Notes: generated by a model not told the origin, from the letters alone. A DNA stretch of 64,000 nt from Mycobacterium arosiense ATCC BAA-1401 = DSM 45069 (GCF_002086125.1 NZ_MVHG01000003.1:1-64000), one strand, 5' to 3'; counted from the first letter of the stretch, positions 10,497-20,454 are shown. Numbers and translations are program-made.

Positions 10497-11957
10497 ATGC
10501 CTCGGTTCGTCGACCGCGTAGTCATCCATGCGCGCGCCGGTGCCGGCGGTAACGGCTGCGCCTCAGTCCATCGCGAGAAGTTCAAGCCGCTCGGCGGGCC
10601 CGACGGCGGCAACGGCGGGCGCGGCGGCAGCATCGTGTTCGTGGTCGACCCGCAGGTGCACACCCTGCTCGACTTCCATTTCCACCCGCACGTCACCGCG
10701 CCATCGGGCAAGCAGGGGATGGGCAACAACCGCGACGGCGCCGCCGGCGCCGACCTGGAAGTCAAAGTGCCCGACGGCACCGTCGTCCTCGACGAAAATG
10801 GTCGGCTGCTCGCCGATTTGGTCGGCGCGGGCACCCGCTTCGAAGCGGCCGCGGGGGGACGCGGCGGGCTGGGCAACGCCGCCCTCGCATCGCGAGCCCG
10901 CAAGGCTCCCGGCTTTGCGCTGCTGGGCGAGCAGGGCCAGGCTCGCGACCTGACGCTGGAACTCAAGACCGTGGCCGACGCCGGCCTGATCGGTTTTCCG
11001 TCGGCCGGCAAGTCCTCGCTGGTGTCGGCGATCTCGGCGGCCAAACCCAAGATCGCCGACTATCCGTTCACCACGCTGGTTCCCAACCTCGGCGTGGTGT
11101 CGGCGGGTGAGCACACCTTCACCGTTGCCGACGTGCCCGGCCTGATCCCGGGCGCATCGCAGGGCCGCGGCCTGGGCCTGGATTTCCTCCGCCACATCGA
11201 GCGGTGCGCCGTGCTGGTGCACGTCGTCGACTGCGCCACCGCGGATCCCGGCCGCGACCCAATCTCCGAGATCGATGCGCTCGAGGCCGAACTGGCCGCG
11301 TATACGCCCACCCTGCAAGGGGATGCGGCGCTGGGTGACCTGACCGAGCGGCCCCGCGCCGTGGTGCTCAACAAGATCGACGTGCCCGAGGCGCGCGAGC
11401 TCGCCGAGTTCGTCCGTGACGAGATCGCGCAGCGCGGTTGGCCGGTGTTCTTGGTGTCGACCGTCGCACGAGAAGGATTGCAGCCGTTGATATTCGGGAT
11501 GTGGCAGATCATCTCTGACTATAAGGCGGCCCAGCCCGAGATTGTGCCGCGGCGTCCGGTGATTCGGCCGGTACCCGTCGACGACAGCGGCTTCAGCGTG
11601 CAGCCGGACCCTCAGCAGCCGGGCGCCTTCGTGGTCAGCGGCGCGCGCCCCGAACGCTGGATCCGCCAGACCAACTTCGACAACGACGAGGCCGTGGGAT
11701 ATCTCGCCGACCGGCTCGCACGCCTGGGTGTCGAAGAGGAATTGCTGCGGCTGGGCGCGCGCCCGGGCTGCGAAGTGACCATCGGGGACATGACGTTTGA
11801 TTGGGAGCCGCAAACGCCTGCCGGACAACAGGTTGCGATGAAGGGACCGATGTCTGGGAGAGGCACCGATGCGCGGTTGGAGCGCACCGAGCGCGTCGGC
11901 GCCGCCGAACGCAAGGCCGCCCGGCGGCAGCGGCGCGAACGCGGTGAGGAGCAGTGA
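10497..11957 (+). CDS. obg: Obg/CgtA GTPase
   Basis: A 486-residue ribosome-associated GTPase involved in 50S assembly and stress responses. The Gly-rich Obg fold is N-terminal (residues 1-158), followed by the G domain with P-loop FPSAGKSS (near 165), DVPGLI and NKID, then the OCT domain (about 350-430) and a basic tail. An in-frame ATG at 10482 would add five residues, but the ribosome binding site GAGAGGA at 10483-10490 places the start at 10497. It overlaps proB by 4 bp (GTGA). Confidence 0.96.
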   Translation: MPRFVDRVVIHARAGAGGNGCASVHREKFKPLGGPDGGNGGRGGSIVFVVDPQVHTLLDFHFHPHVTAPSGKQGMGNNRDGAAGADLEVKVPDGTVVLDENGRLLADLVGAGTRFEAAAGGRGGLGNAALASRARKAPGFALLGEQGQARDLTLELKTVADAGLIGFPSAGKSSLVSAISAAKPKIADYPFTTLVPNLGVVSAGEHTFTVADVPGLIPGASQGRGLGLDFLRHIERCAVLVHVVDCATADPGRDPISEIDALEAELAAYTPTLQGDAALGDLTERPRAVVLNKIDVPEARELAEFVRDEIAQRGWPVFLVSTVAREGLQPLIFGMWQIISDYKAAQPEIVPRRPVIRPVPVDDSGFSVQPDPQQPGAFVVSGARPERWIRQTNFDNDEAVGYLADRLARLGVEEELLRLGARPGCEVTIGDMTFDWEPQTPAGQQVAMKGPMSGRGTDARLERTERVGAAERKAARRQRRERGEEQ

Positions 11958-13057
11958 GCGCCCACCGGGAGGCCATCCGCGGCGCCCGCAGCCTGGTGGT
12001 CAAGGTGGGCACCAACGCACTGACCACACCCGCCGGGGTGTTCGACGCCGGCCGGCTGGCCGGGCTGGCCGATGCCATCGAGGCACGGATGAAGGCCGGG
12101 ACCGACGTCGTAATCGTGTCGTCGGGGGCCATCGCCGCCGGCATCGAGCCACTCGGATTGTCCCGCCGTCCCAGGGATTTGGCGACGAAGCAGGCCGCGG
12201 CCAGCGTCGGTCAGGTCGCGCTGGTTAATTCGTGGAGCGCCGCGTTCGCCCGCTACGGCCGCACGGTGGGGCAGGTGCTGCTGAGCGCACACGACATCTC
12301 GATGCGGGCGCAGCACACCAACGCCCAGCGCACGCTGGATCGGCTGCGCGCCCTGCACGCGGTGGCGATCGTCAACGAGAACGACACGGTGGCCACCAAT
12401 GAGATCCGGTTCGGTGACAACGACCGGCTTTCGGCGCTGGTGGCTCACCTGGTCGGCGCCGAGGCGCTGGTGTTGCTGTCCGACATCGACGGACTGTACG
12501 ACGCGGATCCCCGAAAAACCGAAGGCGCGAAATTCATCGCGGAGGTGTCCAGCTCCGCGGATCTGATCGGTGTAATCGCCGGGCCCGGAAGCGATCTGGG
12601 CACCGGCGGAATGACCTCCAAGATGTCCTCGGCGCTGCTGGCCGCGGATGCCGGCGTGCCGGTGCTGCTGGCCGCGGCCGCCGACGCGGCGACCGCGCTC
12701 ACCGACGCTTCAACCGGCACGGTGTTCGCCGCGCGCCCAATCCGGATGTCGGCCCGGCGGTTCTGGGTGCGTTATGCGGCCGAGGCGGCCGGCGCATTGA
12801 CCCTGGACGAGGGTGCGGTGCGCGCCGTGGTGCGCCAACGTCGCTCGTTGCTGCCCGCCGGGATCACCGCAATCTCCGGCAGGTTCTATGCCGGCGACGT
12901 CGTCGAATTGCGCGGCCCAAACGCGGTGATGGTGGCCCGCGGTGTGGTCGCCTACGACGCGACCGAATTGGTCACCATGATGGGTCGCTCGACCTCTGAA
13001 CTGCCCGGCGAGCTGCGTAGGCCCGCGGTGCACGCCGACGATCTGGTGGCGGTGTAG
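11954..13057 (+). CDS. proB: Glutamate 5-kinase
   Basis: A 367-residue enzyme catalysing the first step of proline synthesis, ATP-dependent phosphorylation of glutamate. The amino acid kinase fold starts with [10 protein letters not shown] near residue 16, with SSGAIAAG near 56 and [17 protein letters not shown] near 137. A C-terminal PUA domain covers about 280-360, as in the longer, proline-sensitive form. Its GTG overlaps the obg stop. proA is about 11 kb away, so the two proline genes are not in one operon. Confidence 0.95.
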   Translation: MSAHREAIRGARSLVVKVGTNALTTPAGVFDAGRLAGLADAIEARMKAGTDVVIVSSGAIAAGIEPLGLSRRPRDLATKQAAASVGQVALVNSWSAAFARYGRTVGQVLLSAHDISMRAQHTNAQRTLDRLRALHAVAIVNENDTVATNEIRFGDNDRLSALVAHLVGAEALVLLSDIDGLYDADPRKTEGAKFIAEVSSSADLIGVIAGPGSDLGTGGMTSKMSSALLAADAGVPVLLAAAADAATALTDASTGTVFAARPIRMSARRFWVRYAAEAAGALTLDEGAVRAVVRQRRSLLPAGITAISGRFYAGDVVELRGPNAVMVARGVVAYDATELVTMMGRSTSELPGELRRPAVHADDLVAV

Positions 13058-13058
13058 A

Positions 13059-13120
13059 CGCGAGCAGACGCAGAATCGCATCATTTGTCCTTCGAAAGTG
13101 CGATTCTGCGTCTGCTCGCG
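13059..13120. terminator. Bidirectional hairpin between convergent proB and tetR
   Basis: Perfect inverted repeat with 22-bp arms (13059-13080 and 13099-13120) and an 18-nt loop, in the gap between two convergent genes. It lacks a strong T run on either side, as is common for mycobacterial terminators. It begins 1 nt after the proB stop and ends 6 nt before the TetR stop. Confidence 0.7.
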
Positions 13121-13126
13121 CTACTG

Positions 13127-13777
13127 TTACCTCGCCGAGATGGGCTTGAGATACAATGCGCCCCAGACGATCTCGGCCAGGGTAGCGGCCAGTTCGGCGT
13201 CGTAATATGGGGGCTTTTTCGGCAAATTTTGCTGACAGGCCCGCTCGACCATCCACGTCAGCGCGCTCGCGGTGGTGAGGGCGGCCAGCTCAGGGCGGAT
13301 CGAGCCGTGCGCCTGACCGTCTTCGATGACACTGGTGAGCTGCTCGGAGATGCCGGTCAGCAGTTCTCGATAGGTCTCCGCCGTCAATGGGTCATACGCG
13401 GCCATCTCGTTGAGCGCGACCAGCACCGCCTGGTGGCGCCGGTAGGCGGCGATGATGCGGCTCATCGCCGTCCGCACATCGTCGGGGTCATGGCGCCCGG
13501 CCACGCTCCACCAACTTCGCGCGCCGTCGACCAGGTCGCCGAACACCTGGCCCGCGAGCCGGCGCAGCAAATGCCCCTTGTCCTCGAAATAGATGTAGAA
13601 GCTGGCCCGGGAGATGCCGGCCGCATTGGAGAGCCGATCCACGCTGAGTTCGGTGAAGCTCGCGCCGTCGCGCATCAGCTGCTCGGTGGCGTCCAGCAGC
13701 CGGCGCTCCATTCGCTCGCGCCGCTGCTCACGGCCCACGCTCCGGTGGCCCTGCGGCTTGCGGGTGAGCGACGGCAT
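13127..13777 (-). CDS. TetR/AcrR-family transcriptional regulator
   Basis: A 216-residue regulator with an N-terminal helix-turn-helix (about residues 24-70; LSNAAGISRASFYIYFEDK is the recognition region) and an all-helical ligand and dimer domain. It is transcribed away from the neighbouring P450 gene, with 106 bp between the starts. A 17-bp palindrome in that gap is a likely operator, so it probably represses the P450 and perhaps itself until an inducer binds. The ligand is unknown. It has no counterpart that I recall between proB and nadE in M. tuberculosis. Confidence 0.9.
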   Translation of the reverse strand: MPSLTRKPQGHRSVGREQRRERMERRLLDATEQLMRDGASFTELSVDRLSNAAGISRASFYIYFEDKGHLLRRLAGQVFGDLVDGARSWWSVAGRHDPDDVRTAMSRIIAAYRRHQAVLVALNEMAAYDPLTAETYRELLTGISEQLTSVIEDGQAHGSIRPELAALTTASALTWMVERACQQNLPKKPPYYDAELAATLAEIVWGALYLKPISAR

Positions 13778-13806
13778 GCGCCGAGCATAGCTGAGTGGTC
13801 GACATG

Positions 13807-13836
13807 TTGACTAGACATAGTGTCTAGGCATATCGT
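13807..13836 (+). promoter_or_regulatory. P450 promoter containing a TetR-type operator
   Basis: A -35 TTGACT (13807-13812) and a -10 TATCGT (13831-13836) are 18 bp apart. Between them lies a perfect palindrome, CTAGACA-TAG-TGTCTAG (13811-13827). A repressor bound there would block RNA polymerase. The dyad is 34 bp upstream of the TetR start, so autoregulation is also possible. Confidence 0.6.
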
Positions 13837-13883
13837 CACGGAGAGCCTGTGACCGGGGTCATACGAGACGGAGGATCACCACC

Positions 13884-15161
13884 ATGGCCGTGCTGACGGG
13901 TAAGTCCGGGACCGACAAGTCCGGCCGCGCCTATGACGAGATCGATTTGTCCTCGCGCGCGTTCTGGTCCACCACCGCGGCCGATCGGGAGCGCTCGTTC
14001 GCCGTGCTGCGGGCCGAGCGGCCGGTGAGCTGGCATCCCCCGGTCGAGGATTCGCTGATGCCCGACCCGACCGACCCCGGCTTCTGGGCGGTCACTCGCC
14101 GCGCCGACATCGTCGCGGTAAGCCGCAACAACGACGCCTTTTTGTCCGGCCGGGGGGTGATGTTCGAGAGCATCCCGGTGGAGCTGCTCGAGGCGTCGCA
14201 GTCCTTCCTGGCGATGGATCCCCCGCGACACACCAAGCTGCGCAAGCTCGCTCACGCCGCGCTGAGCCCCCGCCAGGTCCGCCGCATCGAGGACTCGATC
14301 AAGGCCAACGCCAAAACCATCGTCGAAGAGCTGCGATCGGCCGGCAGCGGCACGGATTTCGTCGAACACTGCGCCAAGGAACTGCCCATCCGCACCCTGT
14401 CGGACATGATGGGGATCCCGGAATCAGAGCGCGGGCGCATGGCGCACGCCACCGACGCCCTGGTCTCTTGGGCCGACCCGGAATTTCTCGGCGGGCGCCC
14501 GGCGCTGGACGTTCTGCTGGAAAACCAGCTGTATCTGCACCAAGTCGTCGGCACGCTGGCCACCGAACGTCGCGAGCACCCGGGTGACGACCTGATCAGC
14601 AGTTTGGTCACCGCCGAAGTCGACGGCGACCGTTTGGAAGACGCGGAGGTGGCGGCGTTCTTCGTCCTGCTGTCGGTGGCGGGCAATGACACCACCCGTC
14701 AGACCATCAGCCATACCCTGCGGGCGCTCACCGATTTTCCTGACGAGAAGGCCTGGCTGCTCGAGGATTTCGACAACCGAATTGGCACGGCCATCGAGGA
14801 GTTCATCCGCTGGGCGACGCCGGTCATGACCTTTCGCCGCACCGCCGCAACGGATACCGAGCTGGGCGGTCAAACCATCCGGGCGGGGGATAAGGTGGTC
14901 ATGTTCTATCCGTCCGGCAACTGGGACACCGAGGTGTTCGACCATCCGGAGCGGCTGAGCCTGGACCGAGACCCCAACCCCCACGTCGGCTTCGGCGGTG
15001 GCGGACTGCACTTCTGCCTCGGTGCGCACGTCGCCCGCGCACAACTGCGCGCCATCTTCGGCGAGCTGTTTGGTCAGCTTCCCGACATCCAGGCGGGCCA
15101 GCCATCCTATTTGGCGGGCAACTTCGTGCACGCCATCCGCAGCATGCCATGCACCTTCTAA
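13884..15161 (+). CDS. Cytochrome P450 monooxygenase
   Basis: A soluble bacterial-type P450 of 425 residues. The I-helix oxygen-binding motif AGNDTTR is near residue 270, the ExxR salt-bridge motif appears as EFIR near 306, and the haem ligand is C378 in [11 protein letters not shown]. It should insert oxygen from O2 into an unknown, probably hydrophobic substrate using electrons from a ferredoxin, but no ferredoxin gene is adjacent. A GGAGG-type ribosome binding site precedes the ATG. Its stop overlaps the convergent sirtuin stop by 3 bp. The CYP family number cannot be set by eye. Confidence 0.92.
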   Translation: MAVLTGKSGTDKSGRAYDEIDLSSRAFWSTTAADRERSFAVLRAERPVSWHPPVEDSLMPDPTDPGFWAVTRRADIVAVSRNNDAFLSGRGVMFESIPVELLEASQSFLAMDPPRHTKLRKLAHAALSPRQVRRIEDSIKANAKTIVEELRSAGSGTDFVEHCAKELPIRTLSDMMGIPESERGRMAHATDALVSWADPEFLGGRPALDVLLENQLYLHQVVGTLATERREHPGDDLISSLVTAEVDGDRLEDAEVAAFFVLLSVAGNDTTRQTISHTLRALTDFPDEKAWLLEDFDNRIGTAIEEFIRWATPVMTFRRTAATDTELGGQTIRAGDKVVMFYPSGNWDTEVFDHPERLSLDRDPNPHVGFGGGGLHFCLGAHVARAQLRAIFGELFGQLPDIQAGQPSYLAGNFVHAIRSMPCTF

Positions 15162-16006
15162 TGCGTTGCCAGGGGCGCTAACTCGTCGGCGAGCAGGACC
15201 AGCAACTCCGAGCAGCCGCCATCGACCTTGACGGTGGCCAGGTGGTCGCCGCGGGTGTCGCCGCGATTGATGATGGCCACCGGGATGCCCAGCGCGGCGG
15301 CGTGGCGCACGAACCGGTAGCCGGAAAACACCGTCAGCGACGAGCCGGCGACCAGCAGCGCCTCCGACGCCTCGACCAACTTATACGCTTGGGCCACAAC
15401 GTCTTTGGGGACGCTCTCGCCGAAGTAGACGATGTCGGGCTTGAGCATGCCACCGCAGTGTTCGCAACCCAGATACCTAAACGACGCGGTATCCGCGACG
15501 ACGGCGTCGGCGTCGGGTGCCACCGCCAGCCCGCCGATGGCCTCGGCGCGCTCGATGAATCCGGGGTTGAGCGCTTCCAGCCGTTCGGCCAGCGCGGCGC
15601 GGGCCATGGTGGATCCGCAGCTCAGACAGACCACCTGCGCGTAGGTGCCGTGCAGGTTGATGACGTTTCGGCTGCCCGCCTTGCAGTGCAGCAGATCTAC
15701 GTTCTGGGTGATCACGCCGGTGACCACCGACGCATCCTCGAGTGCGGCCAGCGCCCGGTGGCCCGCGTTGGGCAGCGTTTCGTCCATGTGACGCCAACCG
15801 ACGTGGTTGCGTGCCCAATATCGCTGGCGAAACGCCGGGTCGCCGGTGAACTGGCGGATGGTCATGGGGTTGCTGGGCGGCGAATCGGGCCCGCGGTAGT
15901 CGGGGATGCCCGAATCGGTGGAGATGCCCGCGCCCGTCAGCACCGCGATCCGGCGCCCGGCCAACAACGTGACCAGTTCCGGAGATTCTGCGCAGCCGAC
16001 GGTCAC
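15158..16006 (-). CDS. Sir2-family NAD-dependent protein deacylase
   Basis: A 282-residue sirtuin that removes acyl groups from lysines while cleaving NAD to nicotinamide. Motifs seen are [15 protein letters not shown] near residue 22, TQNVDLLH with the catalytic His region near 110, two zinc CxxC pairs (CLSC, CEHC), and PDIVYFGE. The GIPDYRG form resembles the SIRT4-like class II group. The open frame extends upstream into the neighbouring gene; the GTG at 16006 is chosen because the sirtuin fold starts about 10 residues later and a longer start would overlap the isochorismatase gene. Confidence 0.88.
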   Translation of the reverse strand: MTVGCAESPELVTLLAGRRIAVLTGAGISTDSGIPDYRGPDSPPSNPMTIRQFTGDPAFRQRYWARNHVGWRHMDETLPNAGHRALAALEDASVVTGVITQNVDLLHCKAGSRNVINLHGTYAQVVCLSCGSTMARAALAERLEALNPGFIERAEAIGGLAVAPDADAVVADTASFRYLGCEHCGGMLKPDIVYFGESVPKDVVAQAYKLVEASEALLVAGSSLTVFSGYRFVRHAAALGIPVAIINRGDTRGDHLATVKVDGGCSELLVLLADELAPLATH

Positions 16007-16080
16007 CTTGTCCAGAGTACGGAGTCGTCCTGCGACGATGCGGCCCGCCGCCGGGCCGCTGAGGAGGAGGACAATCAGGC

Positions 16081-16620
16081 TCAGCCCAGGCAGTCCGCGG
16101 CCGTCGTGAGCTCGGCGGACATGTTTTGTTCCATCATCCTGCAGGCCGCGGCGCCCAGCTCGGGGTCGATGTGCGCGACGGCATCCGTCGGGATCACCAC
16201 GGAGAAATGGCGTACGTACGCGTCCAGGGCCGTGTAGAGGATGCATTGCTCGGTCACCTGGCCGGTGAGGATTAACCGCTTGGTTTTCAGCCGGCCCAGC
16301 AGATACGCCAGCGCCGTGGCATAGAACGCGCTGTGGCGGACCTTGGTCATCACGCGGCACTCGTCGGTCGGCAGGATCGGCTTCACCAGATCGGGCCTGG
16401 CCCCGTCGCAGGCGGACCGGACGATGTCGGAGAACTGGGCGGTGAAATCGCCGTAGTTGTCGTTGACGTACACCAGGTCCACGCCCTCGGTGGCACGGGC
16501 CCGGCCGACCAACTCGGCCAGCGGCTCGATGATCTTTTCAACATTGGGTATTAGATTTTCAGCGTCGGGATGCTGATAGGTGTTCATCATGTCGACTACC
16601 AGGACGGCCGTGTCGCTCAT
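16081..16620 (-). CDS. Isochorismatase-like cysteine hydrolase
   Basis: A 179-residue alpha/beta hydrolase of the isochorismatase/nicotinamidase superfamily. The Asp-Lys-Cys triad is visible as VVDMMN (D), MTKVRHSAF (K) and GQVTEQCIL (C). The Asp/His metal-binding cluster of PncA-type nicotinamidases is not seen at the expected place (it reads YVNDNYGDF), so nicotinamidase activity is doubtful and the substrate is open. It is divergent from nadE with 57 bp between starts, and lies 74 bp upstream of the sirtuin start on the same strand, so those two may be co-transcribed. Confidence 0.85.
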   Translation of the reverse strand: MSDTAVLVVDMMNTYQHPDAENLIPNVEKIIEPLAELVGRARATEGVDLVYVNDNYGDFTAQFSDIVRSACDGARPDLVKPILPTDECRVMTKVRHSAFYATALAYLLGRLKTKRLILTGQVTEQCILYTALDAYVRHFSVVIPTDAVAHIDPELGAAACRMMEQNMSAELTTAADCLG

Positions 16621-16677
16621 GCCGTCGGGGATACCCGGCGGCGGCGAGTTGACACCGGCGACGACGATGGAAGGGCG

Positions 16678-18720
16678 ATGGACTTTTACAACGCTTACAG
16701 CCAGGGCTTCGTCCGCGTCGCCGCATGCACCCACCACACCGCCATCGGTGACCCGGCCGCCAACGCCGAGACGGTCCTGCGGATGGCGAAGGAGTGCCAC
16801 GACGACGCCGTCGCAGTGGCCGTCTTCCCGGAGCTGACGCTGTCCGGGTATTCCATCGAGGACATCGTGCTGCAGGATCTGTTGCTCGACGACGTCGAAA
16901 AGGCCATCGCCGAGATCGTCGCCGCCTCGGCCGAGTTGCTTCCGGTGTTGGTCGTGGGTGCCCCGCTGCGCCATCGGCACCGGATCTACAACGCCGCCGT
17001 GGTGATCCATCGCGGCGCGGTGCTCGGGGTGGCGCCGAAGTCGTACCTGCCCACGTATCGGGAGTTCTACGAGCGGCGCCAGATCGCACCGGGAGACGAC
17101 GAGCGCGGCACCATCCGGCTGGGGGGCGTCGAGGCGCCGTTCGGCCCCGACCTGCTCTTCGCGGCTTCCGACGTGCCCGGCTTCGTCCTGCACGTGGAGA
17201 TCTGCGAGGACATGTTCGTGCCCATTCCGCCGAGCGCCGAGGCGGCGTTGGCGGGTGCGACGGTGCTGGCCAACCTGTCCGGCAGCCCGATCACGATCGG
17301 GCGCGCCGAGGACCGCTGCCTGCTGGCCCGGTCCGCGTCGTCACGGTGCCTGGCCGCCTACGTGTATTCGGCTGCCGGGGAAGGCGAATCGACGACGGAT
17401 CTGGCCTGGGACGGCCAGACCATGGTGTTCGAAAACGGCGTGATGCTGGCCTCCTCCGAGCGCTTTCCCAAGGGGGAGCGACGCAGCATCGCCGACGTCG
17501 ACATCGAATTGCTGCGTTCCGAGCGGCTGCGGATGGGCACGTTCGACGACAACCGGCGCCACCACCGGGCAACGACGGAGGCCTACCGGCACATCGAGTT
17601 TCGATTGGACCCGCCTTCTGGCGACCTGGGGTTGCGGCGCGAAATCGAGCGCTTCCCGTTCGTGCCCGCCGATCCGCAGCGGCTGGAACAGGATTGCTTC
17701 GAGGGCTATAACATCCAGGTCGCCGGCCTCGAACAGCGCCTGCGCGCACTGGATTTCCCGAAGGTGGTCATCGGGATTTCCGGTGGGCTGGACTCGACGC
17801 ACGCCCTGATCGTGGCCGCCCGCGCGATGGATCGCGAACAACGGCCGCGCAGCGACATTCTGGCGTTCACGCTGCCCGGCTTCGCGACCGGGGACCGCAC
17901 CAAACGCAACGCGTCCGAACTGTGCCGCACCCTGGGTGTGACGTTCGACGAGATCGACATTCGCCAGACCGCGGAGCTGATGCTCAAGGAGATGGATCAC
18001 CCGTTCGCGCGCGGCGAGAAGGTGTACGACGTCACCTTCGAAAACGTTCAGGCCGGTTTGCGCACCGACTACCTGTTCCGGTTGGCCAACCAGCGTGGCG
18101 GCATCGTGCTGGGCACCGGCGACCTGTCCGAGCTGGGCTTGGGCTGGTCGACATACGGTGTGGGCGACCAGATGTCGCACTACAACGTCAACGCCGGCGT
18201 GCCCAAAACGCTGGTCCAGCACTTGATCCGCTGGGTGATCTCGTCGGAACAGTTCGAGCCGGAGGTCAGTGACGTGCTGCAATCGGTGCTCGACACCGAG
18301 ATCACCCCGGAACTGGTTCCCAGCGGCGAGGAAGAAGAGCTGCAGAGCAGCGAGGCAAAGGTGGGACCGTTTGCGCTGCAGGACTTTTCACTGTTCCACG
18401 TGCTGCGCTTTGGATTCCGGCCGTCCAAGATCGCCTTTCTGGCCTGGCACGCCTGGAGCGATCCCGACCACGGCATCTGGCCGCCGGGCTTTCCCGATAA
18501 CAAACGGCCGTCCTACTCGCTGAAAGAAATCCGGCACTGGTTGCAGGTCTTCGTGGAGCGGTTCTATTCGTTCAGCCAGTTCAAGCGCTCGGCACTGCCC
18601 AACGGGCCCAAGGTGTCGCACGGGGGTTCGCTGTCGCCGCGGGGGGATTGGCGCGCGCCGTCCGACATGTCCGCGCGCATCTGGCTCGACGAGATCGAAC
18701 GCGAAATTCCCAAGGACTAG
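16678..18720 (+). CDS. nadE: Glutamine-dependent NAD synthetase
   Basis: A 680-residue enzyme that converts deamido-NAD to NAD using glutamine nitrogen, the last step of NAD synthesis. The N-terminal nitrilase-type glutaminase domain carries the triad E52 (FPEL), K121 (APKSYLP) and C176 (EICEDMF). The C-terminal synthetase domain has the PP-loop SGGLDS near residue 368. Length and triad numbering match the M. tuberculosis enzyme. The start follows a GGAAGG ribosome binding site. nadD, the preceding step, lies 9 kb downstream. Confidence 0.97.
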   Translation: MDFYNAYSQGFVRVAACTHHTAIGDPAANAETVLRMAKECHDDAVAVAVFPELTLSGYSIEDIVLQDLLLDDVEKAIAEIVAASAELLPVLVVGAPLRHRHRIYNAAVVIHRGAVLGVAPKSYLPTYREFYERRQIAPGDDERGTIRLGGVEAPFGPDLLFAASDVPGFVLHVEICEDMFVPIPPSAEAALAGATVLANLSGSPITIGRAEDRCLLARSASSRCLAAYVYSAAGEGESTTDLAWDGQTMVFENGVMLASSERFPKGERRSIADVDIELLRSERLRMGTFDDNRRHHRATTEAYRHIEFRLDPPSGDLGLRREIERFPFVPADPQRLEQDCFEGYNIQVAGLEQRLRALDFPKVVIGISGGLDSTHALIVAARAMDREQRPRSDILAFTLPGFATGDRTKRNASELCRTLGVTFDEIDIRQTAELMLKEMDHPFARGEKVYDVTFENVQAGLRTDYLFRLANQRGGIVLGTGDLSELGLGWSTYGVGDQMSHYNVNAGVPKTLVQHLIRWVISSEQFEPEVSDVLQSVLDTEITPELVPSGEEEELQSSEAKVGPFALQDFSLFHVLRFGFRPSKIAFLAWHAWSDPDHGIWPPGFPDNKRPSYSLKEIRHWLQVFVERFYSFSQFKRSALPNGPKVSHGGSLSPRGDWRAPSDMSARIWLDEIEREIPKD

Positions 18721-18734
18721 CCGGCGCGCTTACG

Positions 18735-18762
18735 GGGCCCGCCCGGGTCACCGAGCGGGCCC
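18735..18762. terminator. Hairpin between convergent nadE and a membrane-protein gene
   Basis: 8-bp GC-rich arms (GGGCCCGC / GCGGGCCC) with a 12-nt loop, 14 bp after the nadE stop and 13 bp before the stop of the convergent gene. No T tract follows. Confidence 0.45.
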
Positions 18763-18775
18763 GAAGCATCCGGGT

Positions 18776-19183
18776 TCACGCCTGGGCGCGGCGCCAGCCT
18801 TGATACTGCACTTCGGCGAACACCAGCGTGTAGGCGCCCGCCACCAGGTTCAACACCACGCCGGTCGACGTCAACGGGAAGACGTCGGCGACCACCAGAA
18901 CGATGGCGCCCACCGTGTACGCCACGTTGGCGATGATGACGCCCATCCCGGCGCGCCGCACCGACGGCAAGGTGGCCAGCCCCAACACCAGCACGCCGTA
19001 CGCGATCAAGAACGCGGCCATGCCGTACTCGAACGCCTTCGTGGTGCCCGAGAGGTCGGCGAGCCAGCCGGCGAACGGGAGACCGGCCAGCCCGACCAGC
19101 CCGCTGATGGCGGCGTCGGCGCGCATGGCGAGGCGAAGCAAGCCGTCCCGGGTGCCCGTGCGGTCAATCGTGGTAGCGGACAT
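18776..19183 (-). CDS. Small integral membrane protein (Rv2437-type)
   Basis: A 135-residue protein with four predicted membrane segments (about residues 24-44, 51-72, 79-98 and 102-125). There is no recognisable catalytic motif, and function is unknown. Position and orientation match Rv2437 between nadE and rbsK in M. tuberculosis. The ATG at 19183 follows AAGGAACA, a good ribosome binding site; a longer frame upstream is not supported. Confidence 0.75.
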   Translation of the reverse strand: MSATTIDRTGTRDGLLRLAMRADAAISGLVGLAGLPFAGWLADLSGTTKAFEYGMAAFLIAYGVLVLGLATLPSVRRAGMGVIIANVAYTVGAIVLVVADVFPLTSTGVVLNLVAGAYTLVFAEVQYQGWRRAQA

Positions 19184-19419
19184 GATGTTCCTTTCTTTGG
19201 CGGACTGCGATCGCCACCGACGCTGCTCCCAAACCACTGCCAGATCGACGCCGGCCGCTGCCAAGCACTGCCAACCGCAGGTCAGCGGGGTGGCGTCGCT
19301 GGCTGGCGCTCGTAGGTTCCGGTCCGCGTGACCCGCGCCAGCACGGGACCGCGCATCGCGGTCATCAGTCTTCTGGCCGTGGTCACGGTGTCCGGGGATC
19401 GGTCGTGCGGGCAGAACCG

Positions 19420-20298
19420 CTAGAACGCCCCCCGCAGCGCCTTGTCGATCGCATGGACGTCCGGTGCGCAAGCGCCGGCGCCGGCGACGAGCGTTGCCAG
19501 CGCACCCGCCGCGCAGGCTCGTTGCAGCGCGAGCCGCCGCTGATCCGGCGCGCCGGGCTTAGGTGGCCAATTCGCCGCCAGGACGCCGGCGAATACGTCG
19601 CCGGCTCCGGTGGTGTCCACGGCATCCACCGTCGGGGCTGCTACGGTGTATTCGCCGTCCGCGCCCACGTAGCGGGCGCCGTGCGCACCCAGTGTGACCA
19701 CTAAATGTTCTGGCCGCCAAGGCCATTCGTCGGCTTCCTCTTCGTTGGTGATCACCACGTCCGCCGCGGCCCCTAGGTCCGCCAATGCGCGGGGATCCTG
19801 ACCGGCCGGCGAAGCGTTGACGATGACGACCGCTCCCGCCGAACGCGCATGTTGCGCGGCCGCGACCGCCGTGAGCACCGGAATCTCGAGCTGGGTCAAC
19901 ATCACATCGCAGTCGCCGACGACCGAGCGGGCACGTTCGTCGCTCAGCTTGAAACGACCGTTGGCGCCCGGGGCCACCACGATCGTGTTCTCGGCGTTGG
20001 CGTCGACCACCACGATGGCCGTGCCGCTGGGTCCGGAGATTTCGACGGCTCCGTCCAGCGCGACGCCGTTGGTTTCGAGGTGCGAGCGCAATTGGCCCGC
20101 GGCCGCGTCGTCACCGAGCGCCCCGACGAACTGCACGTTCGCGCCCGCGCGCGCCGCCGCCACCGCCTGATTGCCCCCCTTGCCGCCGGGGGCGTGCGTC
20201 AACGACGACGCCAACACCGTTTCGCCGGGCCGTGGCAGGGCGTCGACACGCAACGACAAATCGAGATTCACGCTGCCCACCACACAAACGCGTGTCAT
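19420..20298 (-). CDS. rbsK: Ribokinase / PfkB-family sugar kinase
   Basis: A 292-residue PfkB-family kinase, most like ribokinase (ribose to ribose-5-phosphate). It starts with the ribokinase signature VVGSVNLDLSLRVDALPRPGE, has GGKGGNQAVAAARAG near residue 40, and ends with the anion-hole and catalytic-base motif DTTGAGDVFAG. The ATG at 20298 is preferred over an in-frame upstream ATG because GSVNLD then starts near residue 7, as is usual. No ribose transporter is adjacent, so substrate specificity is by family only. Confidence 0.88.
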   Translation of the reverse strand: MTRVCVVGSVNLDLSLRVDALPRPGETVLASSLTHAPGGKGGNQAVAAARAGANVQFVGALGDDAAAGQLRSHLETNGVALDGAVEISGPSGTAIVVVDANAENTIVVAPGANGRFKLSDERARSVVGDCDVMLTQLEIPVLTAVAAAQHARSAGAVVIVNASPAGQDPRALADLGAAADVVITNEEEADEWPWRPEHLVVTLGAHGARYVGADGEYTVAAPTVDAVDTTGAGDVFAGVLAANWPPKPGAPDQRRLALQRACAAGALATLVAGAGACAPDVHAIDKALRGAF

Positions 20299-20406
20299 GC
20301 CGCAGACGTTAGTCGGGCCGGGATGGCAAAGCACACCAGGGCCACCGGCACTTTCGACGCCGAAATCGCGTCACGGCAAACGCCGAATATCTCGATGTCC
20401 GCACGA

Positions 20407-20412
20407 TACTCT
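20407..20412 (+). promoter_or_regulatory. Candidate -10 element for the cyclase operon
   Basis: TACTCT (TANNNT) lies 42 nt upstream of the chosen TTG start of the cyclase gene. No clear -35 was seen. Confidence 0.3.
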
Positions 20413-20454
20413 GCTGCGTTAGGGGGCAGGATCGAACGAGAAAAGGGCAGGCGA

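Noticed and set aside
16081..16620. PncA-type nicotinamidase
   Set aside because: The Asp-Lys-Cys triad is present but the His-rich metal site expected between them is missing, so the entry is kept as a general isochorismatase-like hydrolase.
19328..19423. 31-codon frame with a hydrophobic stretch (IAVISLLAVVTV) between the small membrane protein and rbsK
   Set aside because: No ribosome binding site and it runs into the rbsK stop on the other strand. A remnant signal peptide is possible but unsupported.
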